Origin: Ruminococcaceae bacterium UBA6416
GTDB lineage: Bacteria > Bacillota > Clostridia > Oscillospirales > Acutalibacteraceae
Assembly: GCA_002438505.1 (NCBI GenBank)
Contig: DJPI01000007.1
Span: forward strand, 1 to 34,493
Length of the DNA stretch: 34,493 nucleotides
Direction: 5' to 3'
A program made the position numbers and the translations under genes. The notes below the pieces were generated by a model. The model searched no databases and was not told where the DNA came from. It was given only the letters and a program-made list of their open reading frames with translations. This document shows positions 1 to 7,978 of this stretch, piece by piece (positions within the stretch are counted from its first letter, which is position 1; each line of letters starts with the position of its first letter).

Positions 1-1764
1 TTTTCAATGATTGAAAAGCTCGGCCTCACGCGTGACGGAGCTTGCGTACCCTCAGAGGAGGAAGCACCGGAAAAGAAAGTTTCATTCAAAGAAGAGCGCG
101 ACCTTTGCGGCCTTTTGGGTGAATTCAAAAATGCCGGTGAGGCGTTTTTTGTCTGTGAATATGAAAACCACGCCGTTAAAGCCTTTTTCTTTTCAATCGG
201 AAATGAGGTTCGCCTTGTTGAGTCCAACTGCTTTGACTTTGACTTTTTTGTCAAAAGCTTTTTTGAGGGTGAATGGAAAAAATATACCTGCGACAGCAAG
301 CTGCTTTACCGCTATGCAAAGAGCATTGGCGCAAAGCTTTCCGGCCTTGCTTTTGACTCAACTCTCGCCGGTTATATTCTCAACCCCTCGGCTAACAGCT
401 ATGAAATTCTGCGCCTTGCAGACACTCTCGGCGTTTCCGTTCCGTCCGTTGACTGCCCGGAAAACCTCAAAAAATGCGTTCAAAGCGTCGCAGCGCTCAA
501 AGGCGTCTTTGAAAAAAGCGCAGCCGAAATCAAAGAAAACAACCAGGAATACCTGCTTTATGAAATTGAGCAGCCGCTTGCAAAGGTTCTTGCCTCAATG
601 GAAGACACGGGCTTTCTTGTTGACAGGGACGAAATTGCCCGCTATGGAAAAGAGATTGAAAAGAAGATCAATGAGCTGAGCGAAAAAATCTTCTCCCTTG
701 TCGGCTTTGAGTTCAACCTCAATTCTCCGAAGCAGCTTGGAGAGGCTCTGTTTGAAAAAATGGGAATTCCTGCAAAGAAAAAGACAAAGAGCGGATATTC
801 AACAAGCGCCGAGGTGCTTGAGTCGCTCTCATATGACTACCCGGTTGTTGCGGACATTTTGAACTACCGGATGCTTGCAAAGCTCAAGTCCACATACTGC
901 GATGGACTGCTCAAACAGATTGACGCGGACGGAAGAATCCGCTCAACGCTCAATCAGACCGAAACAAGAACAGGCCGAATTTCCTCCCTTGAGCCGAACC
1001 TCCAGAATATCCCCGTGCGATACAAAGAAGGAAGAGAAATACGCCGCTTCTTCACCGCCGGAGAAGGCCGTGTACTTGTTGACGCAGACTATTCTCAAAT
1101 TGAGCTGCGCGTTCTTGCCGCGATTGCGGATGATGAGACGATGATTTCCGCCTTTGAAAACGGAGATGATATTCACACCATAACCGCCTCTCAGGTTTTC
1201 AATATGCCTCTCTCAATGGTGACACCACTGATGCGCAGCAGAGCAAAGGCCGTCAATTTCGGCATCGTTTACGGAATCGGCGCTTTCTCGCTTGCAAAAG
1301 ACATCGGCGTAACGGTCAAAGAGGCAAGCTCATACATCAAAGGCTATCTCCACCATTACAGCGGCATTGACCGCTATATGAAGCAGGTTGCGGAAAAAGC
1401 GCGCGAGGACGGCTTTGCCCAAACGCTTTTTCACCGCCGCAGATATCTTCCGGAGCTCACCGCCGCGAACAAAACTCTCCAGGCCTTCGGTGAAAGGGTT
1501 GCGCGCAATATGCCCGTTCAGGGAACGGCGGCGGACATCATCAAAATTGCAATGGTCAAGGTTTTTGAAAGCCTTTCAGAAAAAACAAAAAGCGCAAAGC
1601 TCATCATGCAGGTACACGATGAGTTGATTGTTGAATGTGATGAGGCGGAAAAGGAAACCGTCTGCGCCCTTTTGAAAGAGGAAATGGAGAATGCCTGCAA
1701 AATGCGCGTCAAGCTCCTTGCCGAGGTTCACACCGGAAAAACATGGTATGACGCAAAGGGCTGA
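1..1764 (+). CDS. polA: DNA polymerase I, 3' part (5' end outside window)
   Basis: This is the family A DNA polymerase that fills gaps in repair and in Okazaki fragment processing. The reading frame is open from the first base, so the gene starts upstream and its 5'-nuclease domain is not seen. The visible part has an exonuclease-like domain (about residues 30-190 of the visible protein) and then the full polymerase domain. Motif A is DADYSQIELR near residue 358, motif B is RSRAKAVNFGIVYG near 411, and motif C is QVHDELIVE near 536. The TGRISSLEPNLQNIP stretch is also typical. The exonuclease-like region does not obviously show the DxE metal-binding residues, so proofreading may be lost, as in Bacillus Pol I; this is inference. 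The gene ends in TGA and is followed by a strong hairpin. Confidence 0.95.
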   Translation, partial: FSMIEKLGLTRDGACVPSEEEAPEKKVSFKEERDLCGLLGEFKNAGEAFFVCEYENHAVKAFFFSIGNEVRLVESNCFDFDFFVKSFFEGEWKKYTCDSKLLYRYAKSIGAKLSGLAFDSTLAGYILNPSANSYEILRLADTLGVSVPSVDCPENLKKCVQSVAALKGVFEKSAAEIKENNQEYLLYEIEQPLAKVLASMEDTGFLVDRDEIARYGKEIEKKINELSEKIFSLVGFEFNLNSPKQLGEALFEKMGIPAKKKTKSGYSTSAEVLESLSYDYPVVADILNYRMLAKLKSTYCDGLLKQIDADGRIRSTLNQTETRTGRISSLEPNLQNIPVRYKEGREIRRFFTAGEGRVLVDADYSQIELRVLAAIADDETMISAFENGDDIHTITASQVFNMPLSMVTPLMRSRAKAVNFGIVYGIGAFSLAKDIGVTVKEASSYIKGYLHHYSGIDRYMKQVAEKAREDGFAQTLFHRRRYLPELTAANKTLQAFGERVARNMPVQGTAADIIKIAMVKVFESLSEKTKSAKLIMQVHDELIVECDEAEKETVCALLKEEMENACKMRVKLLAEVHTGKTWYDAKG

Positions 1765-1815
1765 CAGACGCAGAGCGCATAAAAGCTCAAAATAATTTTT
1801 GACCTTCATAAAAAT

Positions 1816-1876
1816 AAAGACTATATCTCAAAAGCATCAGACTTTGAATGGAAAATGTGAGATATAGTCTTTTAAA
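1816..1876 (+). terminator. polA terminator, probably bidirectional
   Basis: A perfect 15-bp inverted repeat (1816-1830 with 1858-1872, arm AAAGACTATATCTCA) encloses a 27-nt loop and is followed by a T-rich run. It lies between polA and the convergent small gene at 1949-2179, so it can stop transcription from both sides. The loop is long for a simple terminator. Confidence 0.7.
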
Positions 1877-1948
1877 TTTTTGTTTTGCTCTTCGGTCTGC
1901 AATGAATGCGGCGGCACCCTTTCACAAAACACCAAAGCTCATTAATTT

Positions 1949-2179
1949 TTATGCGGCGCGTCCTGCCCTTTTGGTTCGTCTTTGCGCGTTCGGCGCACAT
2001 GAAGCCGCCGTGCAGGGAAGCTTCCGAACCGTTGCGCTTTTGCGGCGAGACTTTTTGAAAAACGCACGCTTAATTTTCTGCTCAAAAGCGATAAGCTTTT
2101 CTTCAAAAATTATTCCGAGAACCGCAAGAACAACAAGCGGAATATAAACCGAAAAGAACATGACCGGTGATGTAAACAT
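1949..2179 (-). CDS. small membrane protein with basic tail, predicted SOS-controlled
   Basis: A 76-residue protein with one hydrophobic segment (about residues 3-25, including VYIPLVVLAVLGIIF), then a strongly basic, Arg/Lys/Ala-rich cytoplasmic tail. I recognise no family. The start is well supported: an AGGAGGG ribosome binding site lies 7 nt before the ATG. Upstream is a full consensus promoter (2255-2282), and between promoter and gene is a GAAC-N4-GTTC LexA box (2225-2236). Many bacteria use small single-span membrane proteins under LexA control as division inhibitors (YneA, SidA, DivS types). That role is suggested here only by size, topology and regulation. There is no LysM domain as in YneA. 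Confidence 0.7.
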   Translation of the reverse strand: MFTSPVMFFSVYIPLVVLAVLGIIFEEKLIAFEQKIKRAFFKKSRRKSATVRKLPCTAASCAPNAQRRTKRAGRAA

Positions 2180-2224
2180 AAGATATACCCTCCTGAATTA
2201 TTAATGGATTCAAAAAGTCTGTCC

Positions 2225-2236
2225 GAACATTCGTTC
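2225..2236 (-). promoter_or_regulatory. LexA (SOS) box
   Basis: On the minus strand the site reads GAACGAATGTTC, which fits the Gram-positive SOS box core GAAC-RNRY-GTTC exactly. It lies about 20 nt downstream of the -10 element at 2255-2260, where bound LexA would block early transcription of the small membrane protein gene. No lexA gene is in this window. Confidence 0.7.
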
Positions 2237-2254
2237 TTGTTTTTCTATGTCTTG

Positions 2255-2282
2255 ATTATAGCAGAAAAAACAGATTTGTCAA
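2255..2282 (-). promoter_or_regulatory. consensus sigma-A promoter for the small membrane protein
   Basis: On the minus strand a perfect TTGACA (2277-2282) and a perfect TATAAT (2255-2260) are 16 nt apart. The expected start of transcription is near 2248, giving a leader of about 70 nt that contains the LexA box. Confidence 0.8.
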
Positions 2283-2291
2283 CACAAATGT

Positions 2292-2534
2292 TCACTTATT
2301 TTTATTTTTGAGTCCGCCTTTTTGGACTTTGCCCGAATTTTCCTCAATTTTTTTCAATCTTACAGCCCATTGTTCCAATTCGGCCTTTTCCGTCTTTTTT
2401 GAGCGGTTGGTGCTTCTGTCAAAAACAGAGCCCATATTTTGTGAATTATTACGGAAAGAATATTTAACCAAAGCAGTGAAAAGAAAAGAAAAATATGATA
2501 AAATAATCTTTGTAATATATTGCATTATATGCAA
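2292..2534 (-). CDS. doubtful small ORF, Lys/Glu-rich C-terminus
   Basis: An open frame of 80 codons whose last 45 or so residues look protein-like (KKTEKAELEQWAVRLKKIEE, helical and charged). No start has a convincing ribosome binding site: neither the first ATG nor the internal ATG (which begins MGSVFDRS) has one. It ends about 10 nt before the -35 of the SOS promoter and runs divergently from the hydrolase gene. It could be a gene remnant or a chance frame. Confidence 0.22.
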   Translation of the reverse strand: MHIMQYITKIILSYFSFLFTALVKYSFRNNSQNMGSVFDRSTNRSKKTEKAELEQWAVRLKKIEENSGKVQKGGLKNKNK

Positions 2535-2548
2535 CCGGAGGTATTGTT

Positions 2549-3484
2549 ATGGCTGTTAAAAAAGAATTTTATTTTCCGTCCGTTTCCGGCCTTGCGGATA
2601 TCCACGCCTGCTCATTCTTTCCCGAGGATAAGGAAAGCGTGAAGGCTGTTATCCAAATCGCTCACGGAATGGCGGAACACCTTGAAAGATATGAAAAGTT
2701 TGCGTCCGTTCTTTGCGATAACGGCTTTGCCGTCTATATCAATGACCATCTCGGCCACGGAAAGAGCGTTAAAAATGATGACGAGCTCGGATATTTCGGC
2801 GAAAAGGACGGCTGGAAGAACTTTATCGGCGACTGCCATATGCTTATGCAGATTGCAAAGAAGGAGAACCCCGGAAAGCCGTATATCTTTTTCGGCCACT
2901 CAATGGGCTCGTTCGTTTCGCGCTCATTCACCAAAAAATATGCAAAAGAGCTTGCCGGTGCCGTTTTCTGCGGAACCTCCGGTCCCAACCCGGGCGCCAA
3001 GGTAGGCATTGTCCTTGCCAAAGCTGTTGGAAAAATGAAAGGCTCCCATTATCGCAGCAAAATGATCGACAACATCGCTTTCGGAACATACAATAAGAGA
3101 ACCGAGGGAAGGACTCCCTTTGACTGGCTTTCAAGAGACAATGAGGAGGTTGACAAGTACATTGCAGACAAATACTGCGGCTTCCTTTTCACCGCTTACG
3201 GCTTCAGAGATATGTTCTCTCTGCTTGACTCCGTATCAACAAAGAAATGGGCTGAGGAATATTCAAAGACTCTCCCGGTTCTCATGATTTCCGGCGCTCA
3301 GGATCCTGTCGGAAACTACGGAAAAGGTGTTGAGCAGGTTTACAATATGCTCAAAAACGCAGGTAAGACCAATGTTACGCTTCACCTTTATGGCGGCGCA
3401 AGGCATGAGATTCTCAACGAAAGCGAGTGCTTTGACACAGTTTGCAAGGATGTTATCGACTGGGCAAACGGCATTATAAATTGA
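2549..3484 (+). CDS. alpha/beta hydrolase, monoacylglycerol lipase-like (Hydrolase_4/S33)
   Basis: A 311-residue cytoplasmic serine hydrolase of the lysophospholipase/monoacylglycerol lipase group. The nucleophile elbow GHSMG puts the catalytic Ser at 118. The oxyanion region is IQIAHGMAEH near 36-45. The likely acid is Asp252 in GAQDP and the base is His286 in GGARHE. The order and spacing of the triad are normal and the length is typical, so the enzyme is probably active, on an unknown ester or lipid substrate. A CCGGAGG ribosome binding site lies 7 nt before the ATG. It stands alone, with its own terminator. Confidence 0.88.
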   Translation: MAVKKEFYFPSVSGLADIHACSFFPEDKESVKAVIQIAHGMAEHLERYEKFASVLCDNGFAVYINDHLGHGKSVKNDDELGYFGEKDGWKNFIGDCHMLMQIAKKENPGKPYIFFGHSMGSFVSRSFTKKYAKELAGAVFCGTSGPNPGAKVGIVLAKAVGKMKGSHYRSKMIDNIAFGTYNKRTEGRTPFDWLSRDNEEVDKYIADKYCGFLFTAYGFRDMFSLLDSVSTKKWAEEYSKTLPVLMISGAQDPVGNYGKGVEQVYNMLKNAGKTNVTLHLYGGARHEILNESECFDTVCKDVIDWANGIIN

Positions 3485-3512
3485 TAGGTGTTAATAACAA
3501 CAAAAAAAGCAG

Positions 3513-3544
3513 CGGGGTTGTCCTTTTCGGCAGCCCCGTTTTTG
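3513..3544 (+). terminator. terminator of the alpha/beta hydrolase gene
   Basis: A G/C-rich stem of about 10 bp including wobbles (CGGGGTTGTC with GGCAGCCCCG) has a short CTTTTC loop and is followed by TTTTTG. It lies 28 nt after the stop codon. Confidence 0.8.
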
Positions 3545-3641
3545 TTCTGATAAAGCCCAAAACGCCAATTAAAAAATATAAATTCAGTTTTTCTGTAGCT
3601 TTTTTATTATAATTGTAAGTAAATAGACGGAGGTGAAAAAC

Positions 3642-4196
3642 TTGGACGATGAAAAAATAATCGAGCTGTTTTTTGAAAGGTCGGAAAAAGCAATCGCCGA
3701 AACGGACAGGAAATACGGCCGCCTGCTGCGGAAAATCTCCGGAAACATTCTGAGCAGCAGCCGCGATGTTGAAGAATGCGTCAATGATTCATATCTCGGC
3801 GCATGGAACGCAATTCCGCCAGCGAGACCCGCCCCTTTCAGGGCATACCTTTGCAAAATTGTCCGCAATATTTCTCTGCGCCGGTACTTCAACAACACAA
3901 AAGCACTGCGAAACAGCGTTTTTGAAACAACGCTTGATGAAATTGCTCAGCTTATCCCGGATAAAAACACGGTTGAAAAGGAATTTGAAACAAAGCAGCT
4001 TGTTCTTTTCATTGAAGCGTTTCTTGATTCACTTGAAAAAGAGAACCGCATAATCTTCATGCTGCGCTATGCTTTTTGCAGCAGCTACAAGGATATTGCA
4101 AAGAAAGTCGGTCTCAGCGAAAAGAACGTCTCCATCCGGCTTGCGAGGCTAAGAAAGCAGATGAAAAACTATCTGGAAAGCGAGGCATTGTTATGA
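3642..4196 (+). CDS. ECF-type RNA polymerase sigma factor
   Basis: A 184-residue extracytoplasmic-function sigma factor. Region 2 lies around residues 20-80 (RKYGRLLRKISG, then DVEECVNDSYLGAWNAIPP). Region 4 with its helix-turn-helix lies around 135-180 (YKDIAKKVGLSEKNVSIRLA). I chose the TTG at 3642 because GGAGGTG lies 6 nt upstream; the in-frame GTG at 3633 sits inside that ribosome binding site. The stop codon overlaps the start of the next gene (ATGA), so it is translationally coupled to its membrane partner. A TATAAT at 3608-3613 may be the -10, but no good -35 is visible. Confidence 0.9.
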   Translation: MDDEKIIELFFERSEKAIAETDRKYGRLLRKISGNILSSSRDVEECVNDSYLGAWNAIPPARPAPFRAYLCKIVRNISLRRYFNNTKALRNSVFETTLDEIAQLIPDKNTVEKEFETKQLVLFIEAFLDSLEKENRIIFMLRYAFCSSYKDIAKKVGLSEKNVSIRLARLRKQMKNYLESEALL

Positions 4197-4885
4197 ACAA
4201 AAAGAATTTTTTTGAAGCTATGGGTGAGCTTGATGAAAAATACTATGAGGAAACCATTGGATTCAAAAAAGGCAAAAAGCCGTCCGGAATCAAGGCACTT
4301 GCTGCCGCAGCAGCGTGTCTGTGCGTTGTGATTGCGGCTGCGGTTTTGACTCCTCAGGTTAAAAATCCGACTGCAAAGCCAACAGCAACCGCAGAAGAAA
4401 GCATCTCTCGGCAATCAGAACAGAGCACAATACAATGCACAACACAGCACACGCAGGAAAGTAAGGCGCAAAACACGGAACAAAGCTCCGTGCCCCGGTC
4501 AAGCGAAAGCACTGCCTACGAAAGCTCAATCACCTCGGCCGTTACCTCTCAGGCCAACCATGGCAATGTTTCAATGGGTGTTGCGCAAACAGTCAGAATA
4601 AACGGAGGAACCTACTTTGTCTGCGGAGAAGGAGAGGTTGAAATACTGAAGAAGTGCTCACTTCCGGAAAAGCTTGACTCTTCCCTTGCCGGAAAGCGCA
4701 TTTCCTATCTCAAGTATAACGAAAGCACTTCTCAATATATTCAGACGGAAAACGGAAACGGTGAGCTTTTTGAATATGCCCAGCAGCCGAACACCAATGT
4801 TTATATTGTTCGGCTCGGAGAAAAATATTACGCCGCAATTCTCCATGACGAAAACGGATATCACGGCCTTCAAAAGTCAAAATGA
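4193..4885 (+). CDS. membrane-anchored anti-sigma-like protein
   Basis: A 230-residue single-span protein. It has an N-terminal cytoplasmic part of about 30 residues (MNKKNFFEAMGELDEKYYEE, a type seen with clostridial ECF sigma factors) and a membrane helix at about 33-53. A Ser/Thr/Gln-rich linker (about 60-130) leads to an extracellular C-terminal domain of about 90 residues that I do not recognise. The 4-bp ATGA overlap with the sigma factor implies coupled synthesis. The likely role is to hold the sigma factor at the membrane until an outside signal is sensed. No classical zinc-binding anti-sigma HxxxCxxC motif is present, so the binding mode is open. Confidence 0.75.
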   Translation: MNKKNFFEAMGELDEKYYEETIGFKKGKKPSGIKALAAAAACLCVVIAAAVLTPQVKNPTAKPTATAEESISRQSEQSTIQCTTQHTQESKAQNTEQSSVPRSSESTAYESSITSAVTSQANHGNVSMGVAQTVRINGGTYFVCGEGEVEILKKCSLPEKLDSSLAGKRISYLKYNESTSQYIQTENGNGELFEYAQQPNTNVYIVRLGEKYYAAILHDENGYHGLQKSK

Positions 4886-4940
4886 TAACGGTCTTGAGAT
4901 TCTTAAGCATTGTTAAAAACTTTAAACTTTTTTACTATTT

Positions 4941-4972
4941 GCCGAAAGGACTTGACCTTTCGGCGTTTTTTT
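4941..4972 (+). terminator. terminator of the sigma/anti-sigma operon
   Basis: A perfect 9-bp stem (GCCGAAAGG with CCTTTCGGC) has a 6-nt loop and is followed by G and seven T. Confidence 0.9.
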
Positions 4973-5057
4973 GCTATCCTATTACTTGATATATTATGTA
5001 CTCTTATGTCGAAAATTATATAAATTTTGGGTTATTCAGAATCAAGGAGGAAATGAG

Positions 5058-6014
5058 ATGACTAAATCAAAAACAACCGTCATCGCCCTTGTGGCTCTTA
5101 TTGTTGTTTGCGCCGGTTCGTTCCTCGGCGTCAGAGCGCTCAACAAAAACACCAAGGTTCAGCAGCCCGTCACCATCATAACTCAGGCGACAACAACTAC
5201 CGTTCCCACAACAACAGAACCCACAACCGCGCCGACCGCAACAGCCCAGCCGAGTACCCTTCCGACCAACGCTCTTGCCGTTTCAGACAAGGCGAGCGAA
5301 AGCACCTCAAACCTTTTCACAACCTTTGCCCAGAGCACAACGGCTCCGACCACCGCAGCAACCACAACCACCAAACCGACAACGACCTCCGCCGTTCCGA
5401 CAACAAAGGAGCTCACCGGAAACGAAACGCCGGAGGAGCTCATCAATTCTGCAGCGGTTTTTTCAAAGGGCTTCCTCGGCTATAAATATGACCCGGAAGA
5501 GAATGTTTATTTCACAAACAACGACCCGTGGCAGCGCAACTTCGGCTTCAATGAGCTTTATGACGTTGGTGCCTCGTTCATCATCTTTTATTATGACACA
5601 ATGCGCTGCAAGTTCAACTATGCCAACAAGGACTGGATGATCCAGTTCTGGAAGGGTCAGTACGGCTTTGTTTTCATCGGCGCTGAAATTGGCGTTTATA
5701 ACAAGCCGACAAGCCGGAAGGTTGAGCATTATGACTGCGCTTCCGATGAAGATGCGCTCAAGATGTCCATGACCTGCTACCGCAAGGGTAAGGAAATTTT
5801 CTCAAGGCAATATGCAACCTATTGGTGGTGCACAGGCTTTGTTCCCGGAAAGCTTGACAAGTTCTCCGACCGCTCCGAGCTCAAGGTTCAGGCAAGAATC
5901 ACTCTCAAGGACGCAAGAATGCTCCTCTCCTTCTGCGGCGCTCTTGAAGAAAACGGACTCAAACTCAACAAAAATTATACAACTGACGGTCTTGATGTTT
6001 TCGTAACTTGGTAA
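5058..6014 (+). CDS. surface-exposed DUF4474 domain protein
   Basis: A 318-residue protein with an N-terminal membrane anchor or signal (VIALVALIVVCAGSFLGV, about 9-26). A Thr/Pro/Ala-rich low-complexity linker (about 35-120) is probably wall-spanning. The C-terminal domain of about 190 residues fits the clostridial DUF4474 family (FLGYKYDPEENVYF, DPWQRNFGFNELYDV, WKGQYGFVFIGAEIGVY, HYDCASDEDALKMS, YWWCTGFVPGKL). The biochemical role of that domain is unknown. The start is the ATG at 5058, 7 nt after AAGGAGG; an earlier in-frame ATG at 4971 lies in the preceding terminator. It follows the anti-sigma gene and could belong to that regulon. Confidence 0.82.
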   Translation: MTKSKTTVIALVALIVVCAGSFLGVRALNKNTKVQQPVTIITQATTTTVPTTTEPTTAPTATAQPSTLPTNALAVSDKASESTSNLFTTFAQSTTAPTTAATTTTKPTTTSAVPTTKELTGNETPEELINSAAVFSKGFLGYKYDPEENVYFTNNDPWQRNFGFNELYDVGASFIIFYYDTMRCKFNYANKDWMIQFWKGQYGFVFIGAEIGVYNKPTSRKVEHYDCASDEDALKMSMTCYRKGKEIFSRQYATYWWCTGFVPGKLDKFSDRSELKVQARITLKDARMLLSFCGALEENGLKLNKNYTTDGLDVFVTW

Positions 6015-6049
6015 TTTCGCCGATTTATTAAGAATATTTTAAGATTCTA

Positions 6050-6078
6050 TTGAAATTCAGGCCTACATATTGTATAAT
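6050..6078 (+). promoter_or_regulatory. promoter of the Gly/Ser-rich surface protein
   Basis: TTGAAA (6050-6055) and TATAAT (6073-6078) are separated by 17 nt. The leader would be about 70 nt. Confidence 0.7.
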
Positions 6079-6156
6079 TGACGGGAAGTTTTTCAACAAT
6101 CTGTATATTTTCAGCGAAAGCTGTTGATATAAATATTCAGAAAGGATTTGATTGTC

Positions 6157-6990
6157 ATGAAAAAGTTTTTAGGCGTTATGGTTGCAGTTGTTCTTTGCAT
6201 CTGCTCAATCGTGCCCGCAATGGCTGCTGACACAGGCTCCGTTAAGGATCTCCTCGGCGGTGTTGACCTCGGCGGTCTCAGCGACGGCGACGCAGGCCAG
6301 ATTCTCGAAAAGCTTGATCTCGACTCACTCAAGGGTCTTGTTGCAGGCGCAGGTTCTTCAACCGGCGATTCTTCGGCTTCCGGCGGCATCGGCGACGTTC
6401 TTTCAAGCCTTTCGGGAATGATTGACCCGAGTGCTTTCAGCGCTATTTCTGATGCATTCAGCGGCATTCTCGGCGGTTCGGGCAGCGGCTCAAGCCTTGA
6501 CATTTCCTCGCTTATGGACACCATCTCCGGTGCATTCTCAGGCGCAGGATTTGACATCGGCTCGCTCACCGAAGGCTTTGATCTCGGCTCGTTCGATTTT
6601 TCAAGCATTCTCGGCGGCCTCGGCGGCGGAGAGAAGGGCGATTCATCAAGCAGCGGCTCCGGAAGCGGCGCAATGGACACCATGTCAGGAATCATGGATT
6701 CCCTCATGAGCGGCCTTTCAGGTCTCGGCATTGATACCTCGGCCATCGAAGGACTCCTTGATAATGACATCGTTAACTTCTTTGCCAACATGTACATTGG
6801 CCTTGGCCAGATCGGTGACAAGAAGGACGATACCACTACAACCAACAAAGCCGAAACAACGACAAAGCCTGCCGCTGTTACAACAAAGACTCCGAAAACC
6901 GGCGATACCTCAACTGTTTTCGTAGCTCTCGGCGTTCTCAGCGTTGCAGCTGCTGCGGCATTCGTTTGCCTCAAGAAGAAAAAGGACTAA
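6157..6990 (+). CDS. Gly/Ser-rich cell-wall surface protein with sortase sorting signal
   Basis: A 277-residue exported protein. The signal peptide MKKFLGVMVAVVLCICSIVP is cleaved probably after AMA. The body is rich in Gly, Ser, Asp and Leu with loosely repeated units such as GDVLSSLSGMIDPSAFSA and LGGLGGG. A Thr-rich segment leads to the C-terminal signal TPKTGD, a hydrophobic helix (VFVALGVLSVAAAAAFVCL) and the basic tail KKKKD. This is an LPXTG-like signal with TP in place of LP. I see no catalytic domain; a structural, fibre-like or adhesive role is inference. The ATG at 6157 is preferred over the TTG at 6148, which is too close to the ribosome binding site AAAGGA. Confidence 0.8.
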   Translation: MKKFLGVMVAVVLCICSIVPAMAADTGSVKDLLGGVDLGGLSDGDAGQILEKLDLDSLKGLVAGAGSSTGDSSASGGIGDVLSSLSGMIDPSAFSAISDAFSGILGGSGSGSSLDISSLMDTISGAFSGAGFDIGSLTEGFDLGSFDFSSILGGLGGGEKGDSSSSGSGSGAMDTMSGIMDSLMSGLSGLGIDTSAIEGLLDNDIVNFFANMYIGLGQIGDKKDDTTTTNKAETTTKPAAVTTKTPKTGDTSTVFVALGVLSVAAAAAFVCLKKKKD

Positions 6991-7031
6991 TCTCCCTTTT
7001 CGTTAACTTTTTTAAAAAAGCTAATTAAAAG

Positions 7032-7059
7032 CCTCCGGTGTCATGCATGACACCGGAGG
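7032..7059. terminator. bidirectional terminator, perfect 28-bp palindrome
   Basis: CCTCCGGTGTCATG is followed directly by its exact reverse complement, with A-rich sequence on the left and T-rich on the right. It lies between two convergent genes (6990 and 7080) and can end transcription from both. Confidence 0.85.
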
Positions 7060-7079
7060 TTCGTTTATATTTTGGGTTT

Positions 7080-7514
7080 TCATTTGACAGCATCGCCGTA
7101 TTCACGTTTCATGGCTTCAACGGAAACAACCCACTGCTTTCCGAATTTGCAAACATCAACACCGTTAATAAGCTTTCCGTATGAAATTGCTTTGCGCAAT
7201 GTGCTTTCATTCAATGCCCACAACTCAGTTGCATCACTAAATGCCATGAGTCCGTCAAATGGTGTTTTTACTATCGTTCCGTTTTCCCAAAGTTCATCGC
7301 AAGACAAATCCAAGTCATCATTCCAGATAACACCGTAACCGCCAACATCAACCGAAACATAATTGAACTCCTCCGGATTATCCTGTAATTGTCTGAAAGC
7401 AGGAAGCTTTTCAAACAACGGCTTCATATCATATGTTTTGGTAACTCCCTCGCTGAACTGGACGTTCAACCTGAACCCGGAAATTGGAACAACGCTTTTA
7501 ATTTTATGAAACAT
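7080..7514 (-). CDS. DUF2442 domain protein with C-terminal helix-turn-helix
   Basis: A 144-residue protein. The N-terminal part (about residues 1-75: NVQFSEGVTKTYDMKPLFEK, then GGYGVIWNDDLDLSCDELW) fits DUF2442. The C-terminal part (about 85-140: SDATELWALNESTLRKAI, then GKQWVVSVEAMKREYG) looks like a MerR/excisionase-type winged helix, so DNA binding is likely. I chose the ATG at 7514 because family members often begin MxHKI; upstream in-frame ATG (7526) and GTG (7541) sit in or against the GGAAAGGG ribosome binding site. Its promoter contains a palindrome, so it may control itself. DUF2442 proteins often accompany DUF4160 proteins; none is seen here. Confidence 0.72.
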   Translation of the reverse strand: MFHKIKSVVPISGFRLNVQFSEGVTKTYDMKPLFEKLPAFRQLQDNPEEFNYVSVDVGGYGVIWNDDLDLSCDELWENGTIVKTPFDGLMAFSDATELWALNESTLRKAISYGKLINGVDVCKFGKQWVVSVEAMKREYGDAVK

Positions 7515-7621
7515 ATTAATTTCCATTCCCTTTCCGGCCACAAAAAATAATGTAACTTAACAGTCGCCTTAAACTCACACCGTGCTGTAGCCGGACAAGG
7601 CATGATGGTGATTTTGGCAAC

Positions 7622-7650
7622 ATTATATCACGATACCGTGATTGTGTCAA
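7622..7650 (-). promoter_or_regulatory. consensus promoter with a palindromic operator in its spacer
   Basis: On the minus strand TTGACA (7645-7650) and TATAAT (7622-7627) are 17 nt apart. The spacer carries the inverted repeat ATCACG-GTAT-CGTGAT (7627-7642), so a bound dimer would exclude RNA polymerase. The leader to the DUF2442 gene is about 100 nt. Confidence 0.78.
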
Positions 7651-7658
7651 TGCTATTT

Positions 7659-7694
7659 TTATTCCTTTTCTTATTCCTTCTCTTATTCCGGCAA
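7659..7694. repeat. three 12-bp tandem repeats
   Basis: The unit TTATTCCTTTTC occurs three times with increasing decay. It lies just upstream of the -35 of the DUF2442 promoter. Function unknown; it may be only a simple-sequence tract. Confidence 0.45.
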
Positions 7695-7774
7695 AACCAA
7701 TGAGATATTTTCCTTGCGGACACTAACTATTACAAACGGTTTTTGTTTTGTAATAAATTCTTGAGAATTTTTTA

Positions 7775-7803
7775 TTGTCTTTTTAATCTGTTTCTTATAC
7801 AAT
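7775..7803 (+). promoter_or_regulatory. distal promoter candidate for the MBOAT operon
   Basis: TTGTCT (7775-7780) and TACAAT (7798-7803) are 17 nt apart, about 175 nt before the MBOAT start. The rest of the gap 7542-7978 holds the DUF2442 control region and no gene that I can support. Confidence 0.45.
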
Positions 7804-7879
7804 AGTAATCCGTTGGGTTTTAAACCGGCATTACGTTATTTTGACAGTTTATACACAGTTTCGCCCCAAAACTACAGTC

Positions 7880-7907
7880 TTGTTATTTTATAATATTTAT
7901 GTATAAT
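7880..7907 (+). promoter_or_regulatory. proximal promoter candidate for the MBOAT operon
   Basis: TTGTTA (7880-7885) and TATAAT (7902-7907) are 16 nt apart, giving a leader of about 65 nt. Confidence 0.55.
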
Positions 7908-7978
7908 GGAGTTGTTTCAATTCAGAGTGCGCTGCTGCCGCAGCACGGGAATGATTAAACAATACACGGAGTGATTAA

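Noticed and set aside
2279..2293. Second LexA box overlapping the -35 of the SOS promoter
   Set aside because: ACACAAATGTTC differs from the core at two key positions, too weak to call.
6111..6974. Long minus-strand frame opposite the Gly/Ser-rich protein
   Set aside because: It arises from the repetitive codon use of the real gene, which has a signal peptide, promoter and sorting signal.
7542..7620. Upstream small ORF in the leader of the DUF2442 gene (begins MPCPATARCEFKATV)
   Set aside because: No ribosome binding site and no similarity to DUF4160, the usual partner.
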